From Brachionus koreanus (Eukaryota > Rotifera > Eurotatoria > Ploima > Brachionidae), in the NCBI GenBank assembly GCA_016987375.1, contig PJRA01000263.1, positions 2,070,800 through 2,134,799 of the forward strand: 64,000 nt of DNA, given 5' to 3'. Under the pieces are notes generated by a model that was not told the DNA's origin, did not search any database, and saw nothing but the letters and a program-made list of their open reading frames with translations. Below are positions 48,101 through 59,057 of the stretch, one piece after another (position 1 is the stretch's first letter; each line of letters begins with the position of its first letter). The position numbers and the translations under genes are program-made.

Positions 48101-51100
48101 GATTCGTAATCTTGAATTAGTTCTTCGTCTGTTTTGGATTTTCTCATTAAGAGCTTGAGTTCTTCTTCGAGCTGATTCATTTCCTTTTGATTGGCCTTAT
48201 CGAACAACTTGATTATTTCAGGAACACGCTTTTTTCGGTGTTCCACTCGTTTTAAGGCTTTTCTATACTCCCTATGGATGTTTTCAAGAATTAACTTTTC
48301 CATTTTTGTTTTTGGCCCATCGTCAAACTCTAAATTAGCAATTGGGATTTTTTCATCATCAGTAATTTTCTGAATTACGGCCTGATTTTTTTGCCGACTC
48401 AAACCAAGCGAATGAATTTCAGTGCTGTCCGAAATGTTGATATTCTCAACGCTTCGACTAAGCTCTGCGACTCCTCCAATCGAGCTGCTTTTGTTGGGGC
48501 TTTGAGAGAAAACTAGAAATTCGGGTCTTTGCTGTTCTATGTTCATGCTATTTTCTATTTTTTTTTCGTCGCAAATTACGTTTGTTGATTGTGTAGGTAA
48601 ATTTTGAATGAAATTTAATTCAGGCTCTGCCATTACATCATCGTCAACATTCAACTCATTATTCTATGATTACGAAATAGTAATTTTTATTTTGAAAATG
48701 TTGAAAAATTAAATTAATTCTATTATTTACCTTTAACAAACTATGTAGAATTAATTCGCTACAGAATTAGAAAAGAAAATGATGCACAATTTTAATGTTT
48801 CGTAGATTTAGTTTTAAATTAAAAAAAAATTTTTAAAGGGATTTTATTTCAAAATAGCAAAAAAAATTTCCATCAAAACAGATTAATAAACATCATAGCG
48901 AAATACATAAAAAAGCTGCATTAATGCTACAGTTACGTAATCGAAGCCTTTAAACAAACGGGATGAGAATATTATTACATTTATGCTAAAAAAAAAAAAG
49001 TGAAAATTAAAAGAGTGAAATCAAGGACTCGGATTTAAGCGAAAACTAAAAGCAATTTTTAGTCATTTTAAACCAAAAATTAAAGGTTCAAGCAAGTATT
49101 TTAATGATAAGCCTAATTCTTTTATAAACTTGCCATTTATGCACTGGATTAAGAAACAAATGCTAAAGCTTTTTTTGTGAATTTTTTTTTAAAAAAATTA
49201 TTTATTTTTTAATTAATCACACAAATTTTTGCTTCATTTCTAAACTCGATCTTGGATTTTATACAATTGTACCCTTTTTAAAAAAAAAAATTAGATTTTA
49301 AGCAGAAAGAGAACCAGTGGCAAATATTTTTAAATTTTAAATGCCAAGCAATTCTAGTTAGATAATTTTTAAACAAGTTTAATTAAACGACTTGAATGAG
49401 GTTTTAAATGCAATTTGAATTTGAAACTCGATCTTGGTCGGTTTGAAACAATTCATTTTTTAGAAATAGAAATTGTACAAAAATATGATAAAATTTTCAA
49501 ATTATTTTAAATTTAATTAGTTTGTTTTTATTTTTATTTGATTTAAATAGCAACAAAATAGCTGACAATTTTTCTTGGTTTTATTGAGGAAAAAAAATTT
49601 TTTTATTTTCAAAATATACACCACTGGAACTAATAAAGAAAAAAAAATAAAAAACTAATTTTGAATTCTATAAACTAAATCTTTAATTGTGCATCAAAAT
49701 TTATCATTAATGGAAAAAAAAAGAAAAAAACTAAATAAATAAAAACACATTTGAAAAACTAATATCTCAAATAAAATTTTTTTGTTTATTTATCTATTTC
49801 CTATTAGAAAATTTTACTAATTTAGCTTACAATTTGATTTTTGGACAATAATCTCTGTTTAAAATTAGTTTGAATTGGGCTTGTTAGTTTGTTAGGTTGA
49901 ATGTCATGTGATGGAACAATTTTTCTTCTCTCTTTGATTTCTGGTTTACTAGAATTGGTCGAATCAGTTCTAAAACTGGCCCTTTCAATGTGCTCGTTCA
50001 GGTCAACTGGCTCCTCTATTTCAACCACTTTCTGAATGATTCTGGGCTTTTCATATGCATCAAAATCAATGTCAACCATATTCTCATTGAAATCAACTTT
50101 TCGCATTTGCTTTTGTGTATAACTGTCTTGAGATGCATTTCTTTGTTTAATAATTGACTTTGGACTTACATTTTTTTCTTCGACTAAAATCATTTCATTT
50201 TGACTAAGTTTTTTTCTCAACGCATCCGAAAGACCTAACTTAGGATCGACTGAAATCGGCTGCGGATCTTTCGCTTCATAGCGAAACATTTTCGGAATTT
50301 TATCTACTGAAAATCTGTGCGAATCGTTCAGCTCATTCTTATTTGCATTCTTGTTTTCACTTAATTCTTTTTTTAAGTTTGATTTTGGCTCTTTAGTCAA
50401 CTGTTCTATTTTAAATGCTGCAGGAATTTTTTTTATAGAGTATTCGTTTGCTTGAGATAAATCTTTATCTAGCTTAGCATTATTTTCAAGTAGACTTTTT
50501 TTAAAATTAACAACTGCTTCTCCTTTTGGAGCATCTATTTTAAAATTAGTCGGAGCTTGATCAAATGGAAATTTTTTTTCAATTAATTTTTTTTTAAAAT
50601 TTGAAGTAGTTTCATCATGTTTTTCTGGCTCTGGAAACAAAGTTGAATTTTTATTAATTGAAATATTTCCATTTTGTTGATTCGATATGCTTATATCCCT
50701 AAGATTTGTTCTTGCTTTTGGCTGTAATTTGGGAGAATTTATTTGAAAATTTTGTTTCATCACATTTTCTTCTATTTTAGTAAACGAATCATTCAATTCG
50801 GGATTATTAGGAATATTTTTTTCACTATGAATTTTCCTTACGTCCCCACGTTCAAATTTAAATGCAGCTGGTAATTTTCTAATTGAATATTCGGGTATTT
50901 CTGATCTATCCTTGGACAAGTCAGGACTGGATTGAAGAATAGGTCTAGGACTTAAATTTTTTAAAAAGTTTCTAGTCGGATATTTCATACTAATATTATC
51001 ATTTTCACTATTGAACCCTAAATCTTGTTCTTTAATCACATTTTCATCGTCACATTTCACATTAAATGGTTTTTTCGCTAATATAAGTTCATTGTTTTCA

Positions 51101-52246
51101 TAAATGTCTTCAGCAAGTTTTCTATCCAACATTGGCGAAGAACTGTTTGAATTTAATTCAAAATTTTCAGTCAAATGCTGCGATAAATTTTGTTTTTCTT
51201 CATTTCCATTTTCGGGATTTATTATCTGAATGGTGAACTTTTCAGGCGCATCTTTTACCGATATGCCAGTTACAGTTGTCCTATTATCAATCACAGATGT
51301 CATTTCCATTGTTGATTTGACCAATTTTTTTTTATCCAAATCTTGATTTGTCTCACTTTCATCCTCAATTTTATCAACACTTAAATTTGATTTTATTAAT
51401 TCCTGTTTACCAATATTGGTTTCGTACTCGCTTGTCTGAGTATACCCGATTGAATAGTCTTTCTTGTTGTGTAAACTGAATCGTTCTTTGATTTTATTTT
51501 TTCCTTCTGGATCATTTTTGATAGTTGCTCTTGTTTTAGCAATAACTAGTTGATGGAGTGGGGAATTTTCATTTGATGTTGTAGAATCAGAATAATCATT
51601 GATTGTCTGGGTAGATTGATGAATTGAATTGGACGTGTACAAAGTCTGTGAACCGATTGATCTTGTCAAAGCAACTGGCACTTGCTTGCGATTCGAGGAA
51701 ATCGAACGCAAACGTGGAACTGGTACAGATGGATCGTTGTACCGGGAAAAACTAGTAAATTCAGTACAAGGATCGTAGGAATATTTTTCGATAGGAGAGT
51801 CGTCGCTGAGCAACACTTTTAATTGTTCCTGACGCTCTTCCTCAGTCATGTATGTAAAGCCTAAAATTTCGACCTCTGAGTAAACAGCGTCCATTTGTCC
51901 TTTTACTTTGATGTCTTTGAAGCTGAGATCAGTTTGAATTTGGCTATCCGAGTATTGTGTCACTTTTGGCTTGTGCACGTTCAAAGAAAAAATATTCTTG
52001 TTATTTTGGGCTCTAGGTGGATCCATTTTGGGTATGTTGTCAAATGTTATTTGATTAACATTAACCAATATTTGATCGGGTGATATCTTGTAGTCTTGGT
52101 CAAGTAGTTCAATGATTTGTTCGTGTAGGTCAGGACGCAAAATATCGTCTTTTTTAAATTTAGTACCTAAAAATTAGATGATGAATAATTAAAATATGTG
52201 ATATCAAATAATTACTTTTTTGTTTTTTTGAATCAGGTATATTCAT
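45109..52246 (-). CDS. Very large unrecognised repeat protein (probably one gene)
   Basis: I do not recognise this protein. The best model has three exons: 52246-52216 (start MNIPDSKKQK), 52166-49831 and 48663-45109. It is in phase throughout and codes for 1,973 residues. The long exon before 49831 ends with a GTAAGC donor in the coding sequence, and the frame continues in phase after CATAG at 48664. The first half is charged and disordered but carries a repeated motif of the form [YF]S[IV]xK[IL]PxxF[KR], for example YSIRKLPAAFKFE and YSIKKIPAAFKIE. Each copy is followed by a second motif like NFKKSLLENN. The second half has two tandem modules of about 90 residues (47535-47269 and 47165-46893), sharing PETGEPI/EDTGEI, HNWRESPN/SNWRNANT and GRKYLID/NRKYVID. 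Residues further on contain a conserved-looking segment, YPFIRGVLTEDF to GPTRPLMISPAKLS. There is no signal or membrane segment. A cytoskeletal or cortical scaffold is possible. The alternative is two genes split near 49822 and 48632. Confidence 0.6.
48664..49830. other. Putative 1.2-kb intron of the large repeat gene
   Basis: This AT-rich stretch lies between two long exons of the same strand and compatible phase. It starts (minus strand) GTAAGC at 49830 and ends CATAG at 48664. If the genes are separate, it would instead hold a terminator and a promoter. A 28-base segment at about 48734-48761 has splice-like borders but breaks the phase. Confidence 0.45.
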
Positions 52247-54893
52247 TTCTTTCTCATTTGAGTTTCAAAAATTTATTTGAAATTTCGAAATATTTCATAA
52301 AATTTTCGCCTAATCTTTCTTTTTCTTTAAAAAAAAAATTTGATAATAAAAAAACTATGTCGTAGTTTATAATGTAGGTAAATATTTTAAGGTAAGCACA
52401 AGCTGAAATTATTGTCGATAAAAAAAATGAGTTGAAAATAATCTATGCAGGTGACGGATCGGTTTAATATGAGAGGAATGAATTCAATATGATAAAGAGT
52501 GTAAATAAACGGGAGTACGAAAGCGAACGTATCCTAATATTAGCCAACATTGGCTGAAAATTATGAAAAAACTCAATACGTTATTTATGTATTGATTATG
52601 TAATAATAAAATTTAAATTAAGATTTTATTTTTTTCAATTCTCAAATTTTGTATCATTATAATTTCTTTATTTTTTCTATTTAGTCAAATATTGTCATTT
52701 TGATATTTCGAAATAGCGCTTTTGTTACAAAAAAAAGTTAATAGCTTAAAAAATCAGTTAGATGTAATTTAAAAAAGGTTTTAGCTTTAAAATAATTAAT
52801 TTTATTTGTTATGTAATATTTGAATACATTTGCATGCCGGGCTCAATTAAATCCTTTTTCAAAAATTGACATAAACATTTGAATTTTTAGAAATTAAAAT
52901 AATTGAAATTAGAATTGAATGAGAAAAAAACTGGGATGACAACCATAATTTCGATTTCTCACTCACTTATTTTCTGTTTTTTCTTCCTTCCGGATTTTGA
53001 TTTTATTTGATTATAATTTTTACATAATAAAAAATGACGCTTAAACTTGCGGTATATATGTCAATCGAAAAATTAAGATTAAATTAACTAATAAAAATTC
53101 AAATTTAGAAATTATAAATTTTCGAAGCCTAATAAAGATATGTGCCTCTAATAAAACATTAAAACGATAATTTTAAAATAAAATATCAATTTATTTAAAA
53201 AGCAAGTTCCAATCTTTTTTCAAAATCTTAGAAAATTTTGCACATAATAAAAAATTTGCTTACAAAAATATAGTTATCTTGAAGTTTAATTCAAACTTAT
53301 GAAAAACATAAATTGAATATTTTTTTTTAATTTTTAATTAAACTAAAGGTGTCAAAAAAGTCTTTTTAGAAAAGCTGACTGTTCTAAAAATTCATGACAA
53401 TATCTAAAAAACAAAATAATTATGATATTTTTGAAAATTTCAAATGAAAAAGAAGAGCTTTATTACTTACTCTTCAATTCAATTCTCCTACAAATACTAG
53501 TTTTGTGATTAAACTAAATTAAAATTACTTTGTATTCATTTGATTTAAATATTAAAAATGTTTATTTTTACAAGAAATCGGGCCCTTATTTCCCATTATT
53601 TTGCTTTCATTAAATAAGCTCATTAAACATTCATTTTGATTATAATATCGATTTTTACCTTTTGAGTGCTTGGTAAATATTAGAATTATGCAATAGTTAA
53701 TCATTAAAAAAAAAACACTAAATTAACTCAAAGTTGACATTAGATTTTGTCACATCGAAAATCCTTATGATACCCAAAAATATAAAATTACTAACTAAAC
53801 AGACAGTAATTGCATATATCTCTGAATTAAAAAAAAATCATTCAAATTGTTGTGTTAACCTGTTTCATTAGAGTTTTTTATCTTTATATTTTTAATTAAA
53901 AAAAATGGTTTGAGTTAACTTTAAAGCAATTTTAGATAATGATGAAAAAAAAGAGTGGTGTTAAATTACTTTAGGTCTTCGATTCGAATATTTTAACTTT
54001 TTTCTTATTTCCTTGTCTTGAGTATCTTACAGATTCAAATGTCAAACTGAAATCACTGGTTTCGGGACACAAAATTAATGTTTTATCCTTCTGAAGATTT
54101 TTTAAAAAATAGAAAGAAAATCATAGTTTTGTATTTTAAATTAAGTTTCTTGAAGGTAAATACGAGATTTAAATTATATTGCTCATTTTTTTTGATTGCT
54201 TTGGGCCCAAATTATTTATTCCATCATTTTATCCCAACATGAAATTTAAGAATTATTGAGAAAAACTTTCAGAAATGTCAGAATTTTTAAGTATTCCTTA
54301 AAATTATTCTATTATACTAATAATTCTCTAAAATAAATAGAAAAAATAAGATTTATTTATTTTCTTAAGAATTAAAATTAACTTCTGAATTTATCTTTTT
54401 AAGAAAAAAAGGTAAAAAAACGTAAAATTTCTCTGTTCTAAATTTAAGCTATCACTGAGAAAACTTGAATAAAAATTCAAGTTGGATAAAAATTTATTTA
54501 TCAAGTCTAGTTTACAATATATCATTTTCAAGTAAAGTTTTTTTTTTTTTTTGATTTATAAATTTGGTTTTAAACTGCAATCTAATAACTAAATTAATTA
54601 GAATTTAAACTTTTTAAAATGAAAAAAAAAAGAATAAATAAAAACAAATTAAATTTTATTGTAAATTTATTCAAAATTAAAACTTTTAAATTGCAAAAAA
54701 AATTCTCCTAACTGACTACCTTAAAATTATAACAAATAAAAGGTTGCTTAGTAAATAGAAGAATTGATCGATATCGTACTACGTAAGGAATTTTCGGTAA
54801 AATTTAATTCAGCGTTTTATAAAATAGTAATTTAGGTAACTTTATTTAAAATAAAATATTAAATGCATGATCAATGTACGGATAGGAATAAAT
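52247..54893. other. Intergenic AT-rich region
   Basis: This 2.6 kb separates the large repeat gene from the 3' end of the CIMIP2-family gene. It contains long A and T runs and no exon or repeat that I can support. Confidence 0.5.
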
Positions 54894-56154
54894 TTAGCAA
54901 ATAAATGTTTTAGGTGGATTTTTGTCCATATAATCACCGAAGCTTGGGGCCGTATGAGAGCAAACAGGCAAACTTCTGGTCGTATCACCATAAGTATTTC
55001 CGAATTCGAATTTGCGTCCTCAAATTAAATACAATAATGTTTAATTTTAAACAAAATTATTTAATTTACCATGAATATATCCCTTTAGCAAAAAAATTAG
55101 TTTAGTATAGACAAAATTTTTTGTAGATTTTAAATTACGGTATATTTTGGTATCATTCCTGGTTTTAAGAATATTTTTTTACTTGATGACTTGGGTACAT
55201 CAAGATAATCAATCATAGATCCAGGCCTTAGAGAAAAATAAATAGATTAAACTTAAAATAAAACTTAAACAATCAAACTCTTCAAAGTGCACACTCTTTT
55301 TCAAGTCAGTCAAAGTCTTCGACCTCAGATAGTCACTATGAAACTGATTCAAGCCTTTTTCTGTTGTAAGATGATATCTAGCACCAAGACCCAATTCTGT
55401 CGGCTTAATTTTTGGAATATATCCAGTGTAACCAGGTATGGGTGGTTCAGTAAATTGACGTTTGTCATCTAAATAATATGATTAAGAAATAAATAAAAGC
55501 AAATTAGTTTTTTTTCGTAGCTAACTTTGATAGTTGGTTAAATCTCGATCGGTTTTTAGAGCCAATTTTTCTCTCAAATCTTGACCATCAGCTATTGGAG
55601 TATATTTGGGCTGCGAGTTTACATAAGTCATCAAATCTCTGTCTTTTTTTAGTTTAGAATCTTTTTCATGCAAAAAATTTCCAATGCAATCTTCACACTC
55701 AACCTTATATGTGTCGCTGAAATGAAATTTCCTTGACGGAATGTAACCTAAAAGAAACTTAATGCCTTATTAGAAATCGTTAAATGGGTTTAAGTACCCG
55801 TATATCCTGGCACCATGGTTTCTGTCAATTTATTTCCAGTGGTTGCCTTGGGCAGAGCTGATTTGAAAAATCTTGGCTCTGAAGATGTCAATGGCAAATC
55901 AATAGCCGATTTGTGTCTCTGCTTAATTGAAGCGAATTTTTCAGCAAGAATATGAGTTTGGTCTCCATAAGTGTGTCCACTGTTATACTTAAACTGATGA
56001 ATATAGCCACCGTATCTAAACATTATTTTAGTATAAAATCTATGTCGTTTTTTTTGATCAATGGCTACCCAGGGACCTCTGCGCCAGGCTTTAAATTGGC
56101 GAAACTTCGTCGCGCTTCAGTTGTTGGTCCGCCACCAAATGTAATTGTAGTCAT
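54894..56154 (-). CDS. CIMIP2: CIMIP2/FAM166-family ciliary microtubule inner protein
   Basis: Proteins of this family bind the inner wall of axonemal doublet microtubules. Seven exons join in phase: 56154-56069, 56015-55798, 55747-55526, 55468-55279, 55226-55139, 55082-55070 and 55018-54894, giving 313 residues. The family motif PGYTGYIP recurs. It appears as PGYGGYIHQFKYNSGHTYGD early, as PGYTG at the end of exon 2 joined to YIPSRKFHFSDTYK, as IPGYTGYIPKIKP in exon 4, and finally as PKYTGYIHGRKFEFGNTYGD. Exon 6 is a 13-nt microexon that rebuilds the last of these motifs. The C-terminus ends SFGDYMDKNPPKTFIC. The repeated Tyr-Gly and Pro motifs are what defines the family. I cannot tell A, B and C members apart with certainty. 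It is one of three cilium genes in the window. Confidence 0.88.
55070..55082 (-). other. CIMIP2: 13-nt microexon of the CIMIP2-family gene
   Basis: On the minus strand GGATATATTCATG is preceded by TTTTTTTGCTAAAG and followed by GTAAAT. It encodes Gly-Tyr-Ile-His plus one base. Without it exon 5 (phase 0) cannot join the last exon, which needs one extra base. With it the join reads PKYTGYIHGRKFEFG, a family motif. Confidence 0.85.
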
Positions 56155-58529
56155 TATGCAAAGTTTTCTAACAACTGATAATTGTTTTTATAAGTTTTCT
56201 GTTATTTTAAAAATTATTTGCTAAAGAAAATCTCTAAGTTTTTATGTTTAAAATGGTTTTGGCAAAAAACAGCCAACTGTCTTTATAGCATAATTAGGGT
56301 TTAGTTTGGAAATTTATTAAATAAATTCTACTTCTTAGAAACTTGTTTTGTTTTTTTTATTATTTCAAAAACTAATTGCTTTTTATTAGAAACTTTAACA
56401 GATTTCCATAGAAACTATTTTTGAATGGTAAAAATTAGAGCATAGTTACCAACACATGATGGAAAAAGATTTGTAAAGCAAAATTTCTGCAATTGTTTGA
56501 AGTGATTGAATTTGCGGATTATTTCAAAAAAAAAACTTTAATTTTGATTAAACAAAACCCTTTCAGATAAATAAAGAAAAGAAAAAATTTACAAAATGAA
56601 ATCTTATCATGTTTACTTTGGATAATTTAATTATGTGTACTTTTTCAAAATCCTTGGCAATAAACATTTCATTAAAAAAATATTTTTAAAATTTTTTAGT
56701 TTGCCAATGGCACTTTCTAATCGAATTAATTCAGGTTTTTTATTTTAAAAATAGATTTTTCCTTTTTTATTAATTTAGAAAATAAAATATTTAATTTAAA
56801 AAATTCAGTCTTGTTAACTTGTAACTCTACTTTGCTTTCGAAAATAATCTAAATTATTAAATTTTAGTCTTGTTCACAATGAATTTATTAATAAAGATTC
56901 TAAAAATTCAAAACTTAATTGCTTTATTATAGAAAAAATTACTTAAATTCAAATAAATAAAGAACTTAGTTTTATTTGATTTTTAAGATTAAATAATTAA
57001 TTTTAACTTTTGAATCATTCCTTTTTAATATTTTATTTTAAGATTTAAAAAAAATTTATACCAATTTTGATTTAAATTTTATAAAATTTTTTAGTTTTTG
57101 TTATTTAAAATACTTTGACAGTATTTTTTAATTGAAAAAAATACATAAATGGATGTTTTTATAACTATAAAAATATCCATTTTGTAATTATGAAATAACT
57201 ATGGTTATTTTATTCATAGGCTTAAAAACTTTTAATTAGATTCCAGATTAATTTAAATAAAATACTTTACTTCACAGTTATATATTATCTGATGACCTTA
57301 GGGTAATCTTTTCCTATACAGATCATATTAAGTAAATAACTGACTAAATTTAAATTTCCAAAAAAAAAATTTACAATTATAAAAGATAATTGACTAGTTG
57401 TTATTAAATTGAAAATCTCTCTTATAAATATTTAAAAAAAATATTTAAATTTTGAAAATATTTAAACCAGATATTTATAATAATCTGGAAAAATAATTTT
57501 TTAAATAATCATAATTACCATTTATAAACACTTAAATAAGAACAGTATTATTGAATTCTTCAATTGAGAAAATAATGGAAAAAAATAAAAAAAAAATGTA
57601 TTGAAAAGAATCATAGATTTTAATGTTTTAAAAATTATTTATAAATAAACGCTTTTTTTTTTATAAAAATAGCCATCAGTGCTTAAAAATTATTCTTAAA
57701 ATGCATAAGTGTTCTAAACAATGATATAAACTTACGAGAGTATTATAGGCGCCTTATGGCAGTGACCAAAATCAATTTTGTTTTGAAATCAATTATATTT
57801 AAAAAAAAAAATTATTCAGGAAAAGAATTGCGAACTGATTTCCTTGTAGTCCTTCTTGTTAATATTAAACAAAAATTGAAATTGAATGATGCGCAGAATC
57901 TTAAGTGGTCAAAATTTTATAAATTTCTAGTTCCATTATCTGTGATAACCTTCTCGAGTGTGTCCTAATCTTTAATAGCCTATCCAACTTTCCTTATATA
58001 ATATAATATAATTTAATTATTTCTGAAGCTGAATTTTTTAAATGATTTTTGACTTATATTATTTAAGTAATCTAATTAGACCTATTACATAAATTAAACG
58101 AATAGAGATATTTAATCAAAAAAATTTTTAAATAATGTTTGGTGGAAAATTTAAATAAAAGTTCTTAGTTAGTATTTGCTGTAACTAATCAAAATAAAAT
58201 AATCTAAATTAATGATTTTATTATTTATAGAGACCATGCTTGGCTTAAGAGACGAACCCTTTTAGATGTTTGAATAAATCGGAAATTCAAAGTAGGGTTA
58301 CGTCAGTGTTTGATTAGCTGTTTAACTTAAATTGCTAAAATATGCAATATTTTTTAATCGAATTTGTCATGAAGTTTAGGAGAAGTATTTCTTTCATCAG
58401 CTTATTTTTTTTGTTAATTAGAAAATAAAAAAAAACAAAAAGTGAAGCAAAAAATGAAAAAAAAATTTAATATTTTTTAGTATTCCTCTTTTTTTCTTGC
58501 TGGTTGACAAATTTAATTTAAATTCACCA
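56155..58529. other. Intergenic AT-rich region
   Basis: The region between the CIMIP2-family start and the 3' side of BBS2 is AT-rich. The small frame at 57756-57968 is a poor coding candidate. Somewhat GC-richer segments at 57720-57960 and 58225-58330 may be old repeat fragments but I cannot name them. Confidence 0.45.
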
Positions 58530-58639
58530 TTAATCCTCAAATCTAATATCACTTGGCTGACCTTGTAAAGCAGACCTGGATTTTGAAAGTTGGCCTCTCA
58601 TCCGTTTATTGGTAAACATTTGCATGTAGAGATAGCCCA
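58530..58639 (-). CDS. Possible orphan C-terminal exon, perhaps an alternative BBS2 end
   Basis: After an acceptor-like TTCAG, the minus strand reads GYLYMQMFTNKRMRGQLSK and ends QPSDIRFED before a stop at 58530. Composition looks coding rather than random AT. An alternative donor in the last BBS2 exon (AA then GTAAAA at 59071) is in the right phase to join it, giving NLRMGYLYMQ. The vertebrate BBS2 sequence also continues after a similar LR pair, but I see no convincing match beyond that. It could belong to another transcript or be chance. Confidence 0.3.
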
Positions 58640-59057
58640 CTGAACATCGTTATGATATGTTTACAAAAGAAGGTTTTTAGCCAGAATTTACAAGTACCAC
58701 TACTTCAAAAAAGGTTTTTAGGCAATAATTAAATGCCGTAGAGTAGCAACATTGCATAGCATTATATTATTTTACTTAAATTTTAATTTTCTAAGATTTT
58801 ATTTTGAAAAAAAATAAATTAATATCAAAATTATTTCAAAATAGAATTAAATTTTTATATTTTTTTATTGTATAAAGAACAACTACAAAACAAAAATATT
58901 GAACATAAAACTAATTAAGGTGATCCGGTTTTGATAATTTTTATGAGTGAAGCAGAGTTGTTTTGCTTGATTGCTAGTCTAGCACTCGATACTAAATCTG
59001 ATTTATATTTTCCCACTTTAAATTAGCAAAGAATTAAAACTATACTGATCAATTTTT

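Noticed and set aside
48734..48761. 28-base segment with acceptor- and donor-like borders upstream of the second long exon of the repeat gene
   Set aside because: Including it shifts the reading phase between the two long exons, while leaving it out keeps the frame open.
57756..57968. Plus-strand 70-codon frame in a GC-richer patch
   Set aside because: No domain, no clear splice sites and no family resemblance; more likely a repeat fragment.
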